From assembly GCF_001046895.1 (NCBI RefSeq), contig NZ_CAQI01000038.1:1-64000 (forward strand): a DNA stretch of 64,000 nucleotides, written 5' to 3'. Shown one piece after another: positions 31,504 through 40,924 of this stretch. Source of the stretch: Pseudarthrobacter siccitolerans. Lineage in GTDB: Bacteria; Actinomycetota; Actinomycetes; Actinomycetales; Micrococcaceae. Every line of letters starts with the position of its first letter. Within the stretch, counting starts at the first letter, position 1. A program made the translations under genes and the position numbers. A model generated the notes under the pieces. It was not told the DNA's origin. It searched no databases and worked only from the letters and a program-made list of their open reading frames with translations.

Positions 31504-32727
31504 ATGGACGCGCTGGCAATTGTCGAGGACGAAGTCCGCGAGCTCATCCGTCGCCGGGGGCTTGATCCGCTGCACCAGGCCGGAGAAGTACGCCGCCTCG
31601 TTGAGGCAGCCGTAACCGACTACGACGAACGTGCCCTGATGGGGCCGCTGCCTCCAATCGGACCACTGGATGCCGCCCGGAAGTTCCTCTTTGACGCGGT
31701 CGCCGGGTTCGGCGTGCTGCAGCCCCTGCTGGATGATCCCACCATTGAAGAGCTCTGGATCAATGCACCCAACGAAATCTACGTCGCCAGGAACGGCGAA
31801 TCGGAGCTAACCTCACTCAGCCTGACCGATCAGCAGGTGCGGGATCTGGTGGAGCGTATGCTGAAAAGTTCCGGCCGCCGGCTGGACATGTCATCACCGT
31901 TTGTTGATGCCGCCCTTCCTGATGGTTCAAGGCTCCACGTGGTCATCCCCGACGTGACGCGCAGGCACTGGGCGGTCAACATCAGGAAGTTCGTGGTCAA
32001 AGCGAGCAGGCTTGAGCATCTGGTTGAGCTTGGCACGCTGACACCCCAGTCCGCCCGTTTCCTTGGCGCTGCGGTTTCCAGCGGGCTCAACATCCTCGTC
32101 TCCGGCGCGACGCAGGCGGGCAAAACGACCATGCTGAACTGCCTGGCAGCGAGCATCGGCAGCCGGGAACGCGTGATCACCGTGGAAGAGATTTTCGAAC
32201 TGCAGTTCCCCCTCAGGGACGTCGTCGGCCTCCAGTGCCGCCAACCAAACCTGGAGGGGGAAGGTGAAATTCCGCTGCGCCGGCTCGTGAAGGAAGCTCT
32301 CCGAATGCGTCCTGATCGATTGGTCGTGGGCGAGGTCAGGGAAGCCGAAAGCCTGGACATGCTGATCGCTTTGAATTCAGGGCTTCCAGGGATGTGCACC
32401 GTCCACGCGAACTCAGCCCATGACGCCGTCACCAAAATCTGCACCCTTCCACTTCTGGCAGGCGAGAACATATCCTCCGCCTTCGTAGTCCCCACCGTCG
32501 CGTCGTGCATTGACCTAGTGGTGCACTGCAGCCGCCGGGCGGACGGACGCCGTGAAGTCACGGAAATCCTGTCCCTGGGCCGCCGCGTGGAGAACGGCAT
32601 CATCGAATCATCTCCGGTGTTCACCATGGTGGAAGGCGTGCTGCAGCCACGTGCCAACTCCATGCCCGCGCAGGAGAAGTTTTCCAGGGCGGGGTATGAC
32701 GTCGCCGCGCTGCTGGAGCCGCGATGA
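31504..32727 (+). CDS. tadA: Tad pilus assembly ATPase TadA (CpaF type)
   Basis: A 407-residue secretion ATPase of the VirB11/CpaF class that powers Flp/Tad pilus assembly. The N-terminal domain includes DDPTIEELWINAPNEIYVARNG, typical of CpaF. Walker A SGATQAGKTT is at 200-209, the Asp box (ITVEEIFELQF) and the His box (TVHANSAHDAV) are present. I chose the ATG at 31504, preceded by GGGGAA and by a promoter ending at 31451; the frame is open further upstream, but that part lies at or before the promoter. It overlaps tadB by ATGA. The operon runs to 36274. No TadZ/CpaE partner gene is next to it. Confidence 0.94.
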   Translation: MDALAIVEDEVRELIRRRGLDPLHQAGEVRRLVEAAVTDYDERALMGPLPPIGPLDAARKFLFDAVAGFGVLQPLLDDPTIEELWINAPNEIYVARNGESELTSLSLTDQQVRDLVERMLKSSGRRLDMSSPFVDAALPDGSRLHVVIPDVTRRHWAVNIRKFVVKASRLEHLVELGTLTPQSARFLGAAVSSGLNILVSGATQAGKTTMLNCLAASIGSRERVITVEEIFELQFPLRDVVGLQCRQPNLEGEGEIPLRRLVKEALRMRPDRLVVGEVREAESLDMLIALNSGLPGMCTVHANSAHDAVTKICTLPLLAGENISSAFVVPTVASCIDLVVHCSRRADGRREVTEILSLGRRVENGIIESSPVFTMVEGVLQPRANSMPAQEKFSRAGYDVAALLEPR

Positions 32728-33581
32728 TGTCCGCGCTTCTTGGAATATCGGCGGGCACCGGGTTCTTCCTGATCTGGTGGTCCTTCTGGGAGTCACCGAA
32801 ACGGACAGCAACCAAAGAGAGGACCAGCCGGCTCGCAGATCTCCTTGCTGGAGCTGGCATCGAGAAAGTGTCCCCAACCGGCCTTGTTGGAACCTGCGTG
32901 GGCCTTGGACTTTTCGTCGCCTTGATCTTTTTCGCAGTGACCCGCTCCTGGCCGATCTCAGCTTGCTTCGGGCTTTTCGGGGCCTGGCTCCCGGTCACCG
33001 TCCTGCGTTGGAAGGCAAAGAGGCGGAGCGCATTGCTGCGGACGCTCTGGCCGGACGTCGTCGACCACCTGCGTTCAGCGATCCGTGCCGGATTGCCCCT
33101 GCCCGAAGCTCTGATCCAGCTGGGTGACAAAGGACCCGAAGAGCTCCGGCATGTCTTCCGGGATTTCGGCGCCGACTACCGGGCGGGCGGCCAATTCGAA
33201 GCATCGCTTAACCAGCTCAAGCACAGGCTGGCTGACCCCGTTGCGGACCGGATCGTCGAAGCCCTCCGCCTGACAAGGGAAGTGGGCGGCTCGGACCTTG
33301 GGAAGCTCCTCGGGACACTGGCGGAGTTTCTGCGGGAAAATGCCCGAACGCGGAGCGAGTTGGAAGCACGGCAGTCCTGGACCATAAACGCCGCACGGCT
33401 CGCCGTCGCCGCACCATGGATCGTCATGATGCTCCTGGCAACAAGACCCGAGGCAGTGCAGGCTTACAACACGCCGGTGGGTGCCGGCCTCCTGCTTGGC
33501 GGCCTGGTCGTCTCGCTCGTCTGCTACTCGATCATGCTGAGGATCGGTGCCCTGCCACAGGACGAAAGGGTACTTAGGTGA
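32724..33581 (+). CDS. tadB: Tad pilus inner-membrane protein TadB
   Basis: A 285-residue type II secretion F-domain protein. Two membrane helices lie near the N-terminus (ISAGTGFFLIWWSF and GLGLFVALIFFAV). The cytoplasmic T2SSF domain (about 90-230; LPEALIQLGDKGPEELRHVFRDF, EALRLTREVGGSDLGKLL) and two C-terminal helices follow. With TadC it forms the platform that couples TadA to the pilus. Start overlaps the tadA stop and the stop overlaps the tadC start, giving strict coupling. Confidence 0.92.
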   Translation: MMSALLGISAGTGFFLIWWSFWESPKRTATKERTSRLADLLAGAGIEKVSPTGLVGTCVGLGLFVALIFFAVTRSWPISACFGLFGAWLPVTVLRWKAKRRSALLRTLWPDVVDHLRSAIRAGLPLPEALIQLGDKGPEELRHVFRDFGADYRAGGQFEASLNQLKHRLADPVADRIVEALRLTREVGGSDLGKLLGTLAEFLRENARTRSELEARQSWTINAARLAVAAPWIVMMLLATRPEAVQAYNTPVGAGLLLGGLVVSLVCYSIMLRIGALPQDERVLR

Positions 33582-34519
33582 TGGAGATTTCGCCTCCCGC
33601 TGTTGTATGCGGAGTGCTGATGGGCATCGGACTGTGGCTCGTCATCTTCCGTTCCCCCTTTATGCGCGCCGTCACGCTCTCGCAGCGGATCGAACCCCAG
33701 CTGAAATCACAAAACCTCGAATCTAGGTTGCTCCGCAGTGGAGAACAGAATGTCACGCCTTTTGGTCCCCTGGAAAGGATCCTTCGCCCCCTGCTGCGCG
33801 ACGGTCTGGCTGCCCTCGGCAAACTGAACCCCGCGTCGAAAGCTACCGCCCGAAGATTGGCGCAGGCCGGGATCAATAAGTCAACAGTCGATTTCAGGGC
33901 CGAACAACTCCTCTGGGCAGTGGCGGGGTTCGCCGTTTCGGTGGCCTTTATCGTTCTCGCCGCAGCCTCCGGCAGATTCAACCCCTTGCTGGCCGCAACG
34001 GCAGTCCTGGGCAGTGCTGTCGGCGGCTTTATGTTCCGCGACTACTGGCTGGGCGTTCAGATCAAGCGCAGGGAATCGAGGATGATGGCAGAGTTCCCCA
34101 GCCTCGCCGAACTGATGGCGCTGGCAGTAAGCGCAGGGGAGAGCGCCACTGGCGCTCTGGACAGGGTCTGCCGCAGCGCCAAGGGCGAGCTCACAAAAGA
34201 ATTCAGCAAGGTCCTTGCGGAAACCAGGGCAGGCAAACCACTGGTCCAGGCGCTCCAGGAGTTCTCAGCACGGACAGACCTCGCGCCTCTCGTCCGGTTC
34301 GTGGACGGCATCGTTGTGGCAGTTGAGCGAGGTACTCCCTTGGCCGATGTACTCCGTGCACAGGCCCAGGACGTCCGGGATACAGCCAAGCGCGACCTGA
34401 TGGAGTCAGCGGGAAAGAAGGAGATCGCCATGATGGTGCCGCTCGTATTCGGAGTGCTGCCCTTGACTGTGGTCTTCGCGGTCTTCCCCGGCATCGCCGC
34501 GATCAACCTCGGCTTTTGA
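33578..34519 (+). CDS. tadC: Tad pilus inner-membrane protein TadC
   Basis: A 313-residue T2SSF protein paired with TadB. Helices lie near residues 6-24, 105-124 and 130-148 and at the C-terminus (MVPLVFGVLPLTVVFAVFPGIAAI). The F domain (FPSLAELMALAVSAGESATGALDRV) is intact. Start either GTG 33578 or the following ATG 33581; both overlap the tadB stop. It is followed after 63 nt by the pilin-like gene. Confidence 0.92.
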   Translation: MMEISPPAVVCGVLMGIGLWLVIFRSPFMRAVTLSQRIEPQLKSQNLESRLLRSGEQNVTPFGPLERILRPLLRDGLAALGKLNPASKATARRLAQAGINKSTVDFRAEQLLWAVAGFAVSVAFIVLAAASGRFNPLLAATAVLGSAVGGFMFRDYWLGVQIKRRESRMMAEFPSLAELMALAVSAGESATGALDRVCRSAKGELTKEFSKVLAETRAGKPLVQALQEFSARTDLAPLVRFVDGIVVAVERGTPLADVLRAQAQDVRDTAKRDLMESAGKKEIAMMVPLVFGVLPLTVVFAVFPGIAAINLGF

Positions 34520-34582
34520 GGCGAAGACAAACCTTGACCCAGAACAACCAACGGTGGAAACAGAAGCAGGAGTAGGACGGAA

Positions 34583-34882
34583 ATGATGGAGAAATTGGGG
34601 ATTCGCTGCATGGTGCTGTTCCTGTCATATGTGGCAGTGCTGCTTCCGGAAGGGGGTGTCGGGAGCGGCAGGACACTCCGACGCAAAGGAGGTCAAAGCC
34701 GGCGATCAGTCACAGGCCCCTCCGGGGATGCCAGATTGGAGGATGATCCTGAAAGGGGTGACGTTCCTGGCTGGGTGATGATCACGCTTATGTCGGCAGT
34801 CTTGGTCGCAGCGCTGTTGGCGCTCGCAGGTCCCGCCCTGGAGGCCATGTTCAACCAGGCGATGGACAAGGTCGGAAGCTAA
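34583..34882 (+). CDS. Small pilin-like protein of the Tad locus
   Basis: A 99-residue protein at the position of the Flp pilin gene. An N-terminal hydrophobic segment (CMVLFLSYVAVLLP) is followed by a charged stretch of about 40 residues. A second hydrophobic helix, GWVMITLMSAVLVAALLALAG (about 63-83), and a short tail (ALEAMFNQAMDKVGS) complete it. The helix after a glycine with a short C-terminal tail resembles Flp pilins, but the glutamate usual at position +5 of mature Flp is absent and no prepilin peptidase gene is adjacent. It may be the pilin or a minor subunit. ATG start with a purine-rich upstream region. Placement in the operon is clear; the function is inferred. Confidence 0.7.
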   Translation: MMEKLGIRCMVLFLSYVAVLLPEGGVGSGRTLRRKGGQSRRSVTGPSGDARLEDDPERGDVPGWVMITLMSAVLVAALLALAGPALEAMFNQAMDKVGS

Positions 34883-34885
34883 GCG

Positions 34886-35341
34886 ATGACGCCGTCCGAC
34901 GGCGGCGGAAACAGCAACCGCGTTCTGGACAGTAGAAGGCCGGCCCAGGGCGTCATCGGGCCGAGAACCGGAGACGGCGAGCGGGGCTCGGCAGTAGTGG
35001 ACTTTGTCCTCGTAGGCAGTCTGCTCACCCTGTTTTTCCTCGCCATCATCCAGCTGACCCTGGTCCTCCACGTGAGGAATACGCTGATTGATGCGGCAGC
35101 CTCAGGTGCCCGTTACGGAACGCTCGCTGACCGCGGCGCAGCCGATGCCCAGGAACGAACCCGCAGCCTCATTCAAACCGCGTTGAACGCCGGTTTCGCC
35201 GAACACGTCAGCACCAGCGAGGTGACCTACCAGGGCCTGCGGACCCTCGAGGTAACCGTACGGGCGCCGATGCCGGTGATCGGACTCATCGGTCCCCGCG
35301 ACATGCTGGAGGTGAAGGGCCATGCAGCAGTACAGCCCTAA
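34886..35341 (+). CDS. TadE-like pseudopilin
   Basis: A 151-residue TadE-family protein. After a polar leader, ERGSAVVDFVLVGSLLTLFFLAIIQL carries the prepilin-like site and membrane helix (about 32-58), with an aspartate at the position of the conserved Glu/Asp +5. An extracytoplasmic domain with NTLIDAAASGARYG follows, the segment typical of TadE. ATG start 3 nt after the previous stop. Its end overlaps the next gene by 20 nt. Probably a minor pseudopilin of the Tad pilus. Confidence 0.85.
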   Translation: MTPSDGGGNSNRVLDSRRPAQGVIGPRTGDGERGSAVVDFVLVGSLLTLFFLAIIQLTLVLHVRNTLIDAAASGARYGTLADRGAADAQERTRSLIQTALNAGFAEHVSTSEVTYQGLRTLEVTVRAPMPVIGLIGPRDMLEVKGHAAVQP

Positions 35342-35831
35342 GCCAGTGCCGGGCAGATTCCGCGCCCGATTCAGCGAAGCTTTGGGCCGTGGTCCAAGCA
35401 ACCTTCAAAGTAACGGCCTCCGCGAACGGGGGAGCGCCGTGGTTGAGTTCACCTTCCTGGCACTGCTGCTGATGGTTCCACTGGTGTACTTCATCATCAC
35501 CATGAGCCAGATCCAGGGCGGCTCCTTTGCCGTGGTGGGCGCAGCAGACCAGGGCGCGAAGGTCTACATCGCGCAGCCTGATGCAGCCACCGCACAGGCT
35601 GCAGCCGAACAGGCGGTGGCAATTGCCCTGTCGGACTTCGGACATCCGGCCGAAGCAGCCAGGGTGGAAACATCATGCGAACCCGCAGATTGCCAGGCTG
35701 CCGGAAGCACGGTCACGGTGACGGTACGCCTGACAGTGCCGCTCCCGTTTCTGCCCTTCAGCAACGACTTCCGGCTCAGCGCCAGCGAGGTCGAGGCCTC
35801 GTCAACTCAAATCGTGGGCAGGTACCGGTGA
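35322..35831 (+). CDS. Second TadE-like pseudopilin (TadF position)
   Basis: A 169-residue protein: RERGSAVVEFTFLALLLMVPLVYFIITMSQIQ (about 35-66) is the prepilin-like motif with Glu+5 and the membrane helix. The remainder is an exported domain (GGSFAVVGAADQGAKVYI; two cysteines in SCEPADC that could form a disulfide). It overlaps the first TadE gene by 20 nt and the TadG gene by GTGA, so the three are translated together. Likely a TadE/TadF pair with the previous protein. Confidence 0.84.
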   Translation: MQQYSPKPVPGRFRARFSEALGRGPSNLQSNGLRERGSAVVEFTFLALLLMVPLVYFIITMSQIQGGSFAVVGAADQGAKVYIAQPDAATAQAAAEQAVAIALSDFGHPAEAARVETSCEPADCQAAGSTVTVTVRLTVPLPFLPFSNDFRLSASEVEASSTQIVGRYR

Positions 35832-36274
35832 GGAGATCCACGGGAGGCGAAGACGGCCAAGTAATGGTGATGATCCTGGGCTACGTCGTGCTGGCCCTCC
35901 TGGTCACCACAGCCGTCATTGGCATTTCCTCCGTATACCTGGAACATAAACGGCTGCTCTCCCTGGCCGACGGCGCATCCCTTGCCGCCGCCGACAGCTA
36001 CACGTTGGGTGAAGTGGCAACTCAGGGCGGCAGCCCCTCGGCGGTCCTCAACCCTGCGAGGGTCAGGAACGTGGCAGCCGACTTCGTGTCCAGAAGCCCG
36101 GCGTCGCAGCGCTTCGACGGCCTCGGTGTCACAGGGGCGACCGGCACGCCCGACGGTTCAACCGCCGTCGTGGTTCTCACAGCTGCCGTGCACCCTCCGG
36201 TGGTGAACTTCCTGATGCCGGACGGCATACGAATTGAGGCAACTTCCACGGCACGCTCCAGGCTCACCCGCTGA
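35828..36274 (+). CDS. TadG-like pilus assembly protein
   Basis: A 148-residue protein. GEDGQVMVMILGYVVLALLVTTAVIGISSVYLEHKRLLSLADGASLAAAD (about 8-57) is the N-terminal TadG-like region: helix, then the helical segment with LADGASLAAAD. A short extracytoplasmic domain follows. It is much shorter than proteobacterial TadG, as is usual in actinobacteria. The GTG at 35828 overlaps the upstream TGA; the frame is open before it only inside the previous gene. Last gene of the tad operon. Confidence 0.83.
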   Translation: MRRSTGGEDGQVMVMILGYVVLALLVTTAVIGISSVYLEHKRLLSLADGASLAAADSYTLGEVATQGGSPSAVLNPARVRNVAADFVSRSPASQRFDGLGVTGATGTPDGSTAVVVLTAAVHPPVVNFLMPDGIRIEATSTARSRLTR

Positions 36275-36393
36275 CCGGAGCCGTGGCTTCTGAAAGCACA
36301 ACCGGCGCCCGCGGCCGCGGCCGCAGGCAGAGCAAGCAGCAGGGTAAGCCGTGCGGACAAGCAAACCAGGTCAGGCCCTCCACCCGGATAGCG

Positions 36394-36399
36394 TAGGCT
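36394..36399 (+). promoter_or_regulatory. Candidate -10 box of prfB
   Basis: TAGGCT ends 9 nt before the prfB ATG, and no Shine-Dalgarno lies between. The transcript would start at or very near the ATG, giving a leaderless or nearly leaderless mRNA. No good -35 box is seen. Confidence 0.4.
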
Positions 36400-36408
36400 T
36401 AAACAACC

Positions 36409-37524
36409 ATGGCCAATATTGATTTTTCCGCTGAAATCCGCGCCCTTCGCGCCACCTACGACTCCATTGAGCGGGTCTCCGATGTAGAGACGCTGAAGGA
36501 AGACATCGCCGAACTGAGCGAGCGGGCGGGCGAGCCGGACCTCTGGGACGACCCCGCAGCGGCACAAAAAATCACCTCCCGCCTGTCACACCGCCAGTCT
36601 GAACTGGAGCGCCTCAACAGGCTCGTTTCCAGGATCGATGACCTGGAAGTCCTGGTGGAGCTTGGACAGGACGAGGACGACGCCGATTCCATGGCGGATG
36701 CGGCCGCCGAACTGGAGTCCATCAAGAAGGCCCTGAAGGAACTCGAAGTCGTCACCCTGCTGTCCGGTGAGTATGACGAACGCGAGGCCGTCGTTTCCAT
36801 CCGCGCAGGAGCCGGCGGTGTTGATGCCGCAGACTTCGCCGAGATGCTGATGCGCATGTACCTCCGCTGGGCCGAACGGCACGGCTATCCCACCACCGTT
36901 ATGGACACGTCCTATGCCGAGGAAGCCGGCCTCAAGTCGGCAACCTTCGAGGTCAAGGCCCCCTACGCCTTCGGCACCCTCAGCGTCGAAGCTGGAACCC
37001 ACAGGCTCGTCAGGATCAGCCCCTTCGACAACCAGGGCCGGCGCCAGACGTCCTTCGCCGCCGTCGAGGTCATCCCGCTGATCGAGCAGACCGACTCCAT
37101 CGAAATCCCGGACAACGAAATCCGCGTGGACGTGTTCCGGTCCTCGGGCCCTGGCGGCCAGTCCGTCAACACCACCGACTCCGCCGTCCGCCTGACCCAC
37201 ATTCCCACCGGAACCGTGGTGTCCATGCAGAACGAAAAGTCGCAGCTGCAGAACCGCGCCGCCGCCATGCGCGTGCTGCAGTCAAGGCTCCTGCTCCTCA
37301 AGAAGGAACAGGAAGACGCCGAAAAGAAGGCCTTGGCCGGAGACGTCAAAGCCTCCTGGGGAGACCAGATGCGCTCCTACGTCCTTAATCCGTACCAGAT
37401 GGTCAAAGACCTGCGGACCGAGCACGAAGTCGGCAACACGGCTGCGGTCTTCGACGGCGAAATCGACGACTTCATCGACGCCGGCATCCGGTGGCGGACG
37501 GACAACCGCAACGCTGAGAAGTAG
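36409..37524 (+). CDS. prfB: Peptide chain release factor 2
   Basis: A 371-residue class I release factor for UGA and UAA. The codon-reading tripeptide SPF is at 204-206 and the peptidyl-tRNA hydrolysis motif GGQ at 249-251 ([17 protein letters not shown]). The frame is continuous from the start, so the autoregulatory +1 frameshift known from enterobacterial prfB is absent, as usual in actinobacteria. The stop is UAG, which RF2 does not read. It heads the conserved group prfB-ftsE-ftsX-M23-smpB-ssrA. No Shine-Dalgarno precedes the ATG. Confidence 0.97.
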   Translation: MANIDFSAEIRALRATYDSIERVSDVETLKEDIAELSERAGEPDLWDDPAAAQKITSRLSHRQSELERLNRLVSRIDDLEVLVELGQDEDDADSMADAAAELESIKKALKELEVVTLLSGEYDEREAVVSIRAGAGGVDAADFAEMLMRMYLRWAERHGYPTTVMDTSYAEEAGLKSATFEVKAPYAFGTLSVEAGTHRLVRISPFDNQGRRQTSFAAVEVIPLIEQTDSIEIPDNEIRVDVFRSSGPGGQSVNTTDSAVRLTHIPTGTVVSMQNEKSQLQNRAAAMRVLQSRLLLLKKEQEDAEKKALAGDVKASWGDQMRSYVLNPYQMVKDLRTEHEVGNTAAVFDGEIDDFIDAGIRWRTDNRNAEK

Positions 37525-37695
37525 CAACCAGCCGCAGGATCGGGCGACACGCCCCTTGAAACCCGCCTGATTCACTGGCCTCCCTGCGTATAGTCGAGGG
37601 GCCGGGGCCCTACTTCCCCCAAACGAAAACCCGCGCACCGGCTGCAGAACTGGGCTGCATCAGAATCAGCTATGCCCTGCAGGGTACTTAGGGCC

Positions 37696-38475
37696 ATGAT
37701 CCGATTCGAAAATGTCACCAAGGTCTACGACCAGAAAGCCCGGCCTGCGCTGGACTCTGTCAACCTTGAGATTGACCGCGGCGAATTCGCCTTCCTCGTC
37801 GGCGCGTCAGGCTCCGGCAAGTCCACCTTCCTGCGGCTCGTCCTGAAGGAAGACCGGGCAACCTCCGGCGCCGTCTACGTGGCCGGCCAGAACGTTGCCA
37901 AGATCTCCAGCTGGCGTGTGCCGCGGCTCCGCCGTGGGATCGGCGTCGTCTTCCAGGACTTCCGGCTCCTGCCGCAGAAAAACGTCTTCGCCAACGTAGC
38001 CTTCGCGATGCAGGTCATCGGCAAAAGCCGCAGCGTCATCCGGGACACCGTCCCCGAGGTCTTGAAAACCGTGGGCCTGGAAGGCAAAGAGCACCGCATG
38101 CCGCACGAACTGTCCGGCGGCGAGCAGCAGCGCGTGGCGATCGCCCGCGCCGTGGTCAACAGGCCCGGAATCCTCCTCGCCGATGAGCCAACCGGAAACC
38201 TTGACCCCACCACCTCCATGGGCATCATGGGCGTCCTGGACAAGATCAACCAAAACGGCACCACCGTGGTGATGGCCACACACGACGACGACATCGTCAA
38301 CGAAATGCGTAAACGCGTAGTGGAACTCAAGAACGGTGTGGTCATCCGCGACGAGGCCAAGGCGCTGTACACCTCCATGATTCCGGTGGTTGGCCAGTCG
38401 CGCAGGCTCAAGGACGCGAGCGGCCGGGACAACCCCGGAACCGGACAGCCGGGCGAAGGCGAGGGTCAGCGATGA
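37696..38475 (+). CDS. ftsE: Cell-division ABC ATPase FtsE
   Basis: A 259-residue ATPase. Walker [10 protein letters not shown] is at 36-44; the signature LSGGEQQR and Walker [13 protein letters not shown] follow. The last 35 or so residues (after [19 protein letters not shown]) are a polar, Gly-rich tail not found in E. coli FtsE (222 residues). With FtsX it controls extracytoplasmic peptidoglycan hydrolases during division. I chose the ATG at 37696, after TAGGG; the frame opens at 37672. A TATAGT -10-like box is at 37589-37594. Overlaps ftsX by ATGA. Confidence 0.96.
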   Translation: MIRFENVTKVYDQKARPALDSVNLEIDRGEFAFLVGASGSGKSTFLRLVLKEDRATSGAVYVAGQNVAKISSWRVPRLRRGIGVVFQDFRLLPQKNVFANVAFAMQVIGKSRSVIRDTVPEVLKTVGLEGKEHRMPHELSGGEQQRVAIARAVVNRPGILLADEPTGNLDPTTSMGIMGVLDKINQNGTTVVMATHDDDIVNEMRKRVVELKNGVVIRDEAKALYTSMIPVVGQSRRLKDASGRDNPGTGQPGEGEGQR

Positions 38476-39386
38476 GGCTCGCATTCATCCTCAGCGAGAT
38501 CGGCAGCGGCCTCCGGCGCAACCTTTCGATGGTTGTCTCGGTCATCCTGGTCACCTTCGTCTCGCTCACTTTCGTGGGCGCGGCCGGCATGCTGCAGATG
38601 CAGATCAACCAGATGAAGGGCTACTGGTACGACAAAGTCCAGGTGGCCATCTTCCTGTGCAGTGAAGGGTCGACGGCGGCCGGTTGCGCCAGCGGGCCCG
38701 TCACCGCCGAGCAGCAGGAGAGCCTCAACTCCCTCCTGGAGTCGCCAGCGGTGGCCCAGTACATCAATGACTTCCAGTACGAGTCCAAGGACGAGGCCTA
38801 CAAGCACTTCAAGGACCAGTTCTCGAATTCGCCCATCGTGGACTCGGTGACGCCGGACCAGCTGCCCGCATCCTTCCGCATCAACATGAAGGATCCGGAA
38901 AAGTACCAGATCATCAGCGAGACCTTCGCCTCGCAGCCGGGTGTGGAAACCGTCATTGACCAGCGCCAGCTCCTCGAGCGGCTGTTCTCCGTCATGAACG
39001 GGGCCTCCCTGGTAGCCGTCAGCATCGCAGGTGTGATGATCGTGTGCGCCATCCTGCTGATCGCCACCACCATCCGGCTCTCGGCCTTTAGCCGCCGCCG
39101 CGAAACGGGAATCATGCGCCTGGTGGGAGCCTCAAAGACGGTGATCCAGCTGCCGTTCATTCTGGAGGGTGTCATCGCGGCGGTTATCGGCGCGGCGCTG
39201 GCCTCCGCCACGCTCTGGGCCGTGGCGCACTTCTTCCTCGGTGAATACATGTCCCAGCAATACCCGGACACCGCCTTCATCTCCTCCGGCCAGACGCTGA
39301 TCCTGGCACCGGCCCTGATAATCCTTGGCGGATCCTTGGCGGGAATTTCGTCTCTCTTGACCTTGCGCCGATACCTTCGCGTCTAG
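38472..39386 (+). CDS. ftsX: Cell-division permease FtsX
   Basis: A 304-residue protein with the FtsX topology: helix 1 (about 21-44), a large extracytoplasmic domain (about 45-175) with two cysteines ([10 protein letters not shown]), and three further helices (about 178-202, 225-255, 272-295). The extracytoplasmic loop recruits the hydrolase; the next gene encodes a coiled-coil M23 peptidase, the expected partner. Coupled to ftsE by ATGA. Confidence 0.95.
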   Translation: MRLAFILSEIGSGLRRNLSMVVSVILVTFVSLTFVGAAGMLQMQINQMKGYWYDKVQVAIFLCSEGSTAAGCASGPVTAEQQESLNSLLESPAVAQYINDFQYESKDEAYKHFKDQFSNSPIVDSVTPDQLPASFRINMKDPEKYQIISETFASQPGVETVIDQRQLLERLFSVMNGASLVAVSIAGVMIVCAILLIATTIRLSAFSRRRETGIMRLVGASKTVIQLPFILEGVIAAVIGAALASATLWAVAHFFLGEYMSQQYPDTAFISSGQTLILAPALIILGGSLAGISSLLTLRRYLRV

Positions 39387-39412
39387 GTATGCAAACCGAA
39401 CAAGGAATGCCC

Positions 39413-40840
39413 ATGAACGTAACGGATCATCTGTCCCCGCGGCGCCCGCGCACCACACGGCGGAAGGCACCCCACCGCGCCGGCATTATCAGCGCCGTGC
39501 TCGCCGTTGTCCTCGCTGCAGGGCTGGCATCCTCCACCCCGGTAGCGTTCGCCGACGAGCTTGAAGACAAGCAGAAGGCGCTCGAAGCGGAGGCAGCCAG
39601 GGTCCAGCAGTCATTGGAATTCGTTGATTCGCGCATCGCCAAGGCCGCCGGCGACCTGGTCATGTACCAGGGCCAGCTGCCCGGTGCCCAGCAGGCCCTC
39701 CTTGAGGCGCAGGGCCGTGTGGCCGGAGCCGTCAAGGAAGTTGAGGCGCTCTCCGCCCGGGTGGACATGGCACAGCAGAACAAGGCCAAAATCACCCAAC
39801 AGCTGGAAACGGACAAACAAAAGATCGCCGATACCAAAAAGCTGATCGGGCAGATCGCCACCCAGGCCTACAAATCCGGGGGAGTGCCCTCCAACCTGTC
39901 CCTCTTTTTCGGCTCCAATAATGGCGGAAGCCTGACCGAGACCATGGACCTGGCGGACCAGGCCATGCGAAGCCAGAACGCCGCCATGGACAAGCTGTCC
40001 CAGCAGAGCGCCACCAACGTCAACTCAGAGGCACGCCTCCAGGCCGTCGAAGCCGAAATCAAGGACCTGAAGGCCAAGGCGGACGCAGCGCTTGAGCGGG
40101 AGAAGGCCGCCCGGGATGAGGCAGCTGCCAGGAAGGACGAGGTGGACCGGCTGATCGCCGACACCACCCGCCTTGACGCAGAGCTGCAGGCAGCAAAGCC
40201 GGGCATCCAGTCACAGCTGGCCAGTGTCCAGGCCAGCCAGAATGCCGTTGCAGCTGAAATCGAAGAACGCGACCGGAAGCTCCGCGAGGCCTGGGAAGCC
40301 GAGCAGCGCCGGCTTGCGGCGGAAGCTGCAGCAGCTGCGGCAGCCGCCGCGGCAGCGAGGAACCAGCCGCCGCCTCCTGTGCCGCCGTTCGTGCCGCCGG
40401 TCGGATCGCCGTCGGCCTTTGGCCTGCGGCATCCTTTCGATGGCAGCGTCCCCATCACCTCCGGCTTCGGCTGGCGTGCAACGCCGCCGGGTACCATCGA
40501 TTTCTACGGCCAGGGCGGCTACCTGCACACCGGGATCGACTTCGGCGCGGCCTGCGGCACGCCCGTTTATGCCGCGGCGGCAGGCGAAGTCTTCAGCTCC
40601 GGCTGGAACTCGGCCGACGGCGGAGGATGGCGTGTAAAGATCTCCCACGGCCTGGTGCAGGGCAACACCCTGAACACCATCTACTATCACAACTCCAGCA
40701 TCGTGGTGTCGAACGGCCAGCGGGTATCGCAGGGGCAGCTGATCGCCTACTCCGGCAACACCGGCAACTCCACCGGCTGCCACGCCCACTTCGAAACCTG
40801 GCTGAACGGCACCGCCATTGATCCGATGGGGCTGCTGTAG
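39413..40840 (+). CDS. Secreted coiled-coil M23 (LytM) peptidase, FtsEX-linked
   Basis: A 475-residue exported protein. A twin-arginine-rich N-terminus and hydrophobic core (AGIISAVLAVVLAAGLASS) form the signal peptide, ending near FADEL. A long coiled coil (about 45-300; EDKQKALEAEAARVQQ, KAARDEAAARKDEVDRL) is followed by an Ala/Pro hinge (QPPPPVPPFVPP) and an M23 domain. That domain carries the metal ligands in HTGIDFG and HAHFE. This matches the EnvC/CwlO/RipC class activated by FtsEX. M23 enzymes of this type either cut cross-links or, if degenerate, activate amidases; here the ligands look intact. I chose the ATG at 39413 because AAGGA lies 6 nt upstream. Gap to ftsX 26 nt. Confidence 0.93.
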   Translation: MNVTDHLSPRRPRTTRRKAPHRAGIISAVLAVVLAAGLASSTPVAFADELEDKQKALEAEAARVQQSLEFVDSRIAKAAGDLVMYQGQLPGAQQALLEAQGRVAGAVKEVEALSARVDMAQQNKAKITQQLETDKQKIADTKKLIGQIATQAYKSGGVPSNLSLFFGSNNGGSLTETMDLADQAMRSQNAAMDKLSQQSATNVNSEARLQAVEAEIKDLKAKADAALEREKAARDEAAARKDEVDRLIADTTRLDAELQAAKPGIQSQLASVQASQNAVAAEIEERDRKLREAWEAEQRRLAAEAAAAAAAAAAARNQPPPPVPPFVPPVGSPSAFGLRHPFDGSVPITSGFGWRATPPGTIDFYGQGGYLHTGIDFGAACGTPVYAAAAGEVFSSGWNSADGGGWRVKISHGLVQGNTLNTIYYHNSSIVVSNGQRVSQGQLIAYSGNTGNSTGCHAHFETWLNGTAIDPMGLL

Positions 40841-40924
40841 GGCCCATGAGCCTGCCGTACACTGGTATGACTCCGCGCCGGTTGGCCCGGAGGACATCCG
40901 ATTCTTGAACTGAGGAGCTTTCCC

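Noticed and set aside
36409..36520. Programmed +1 frameshift in prfB
   Set aside because: No in-frame UGA with a slippery CUU-type context interrupts the early codons; the frame is continuous.
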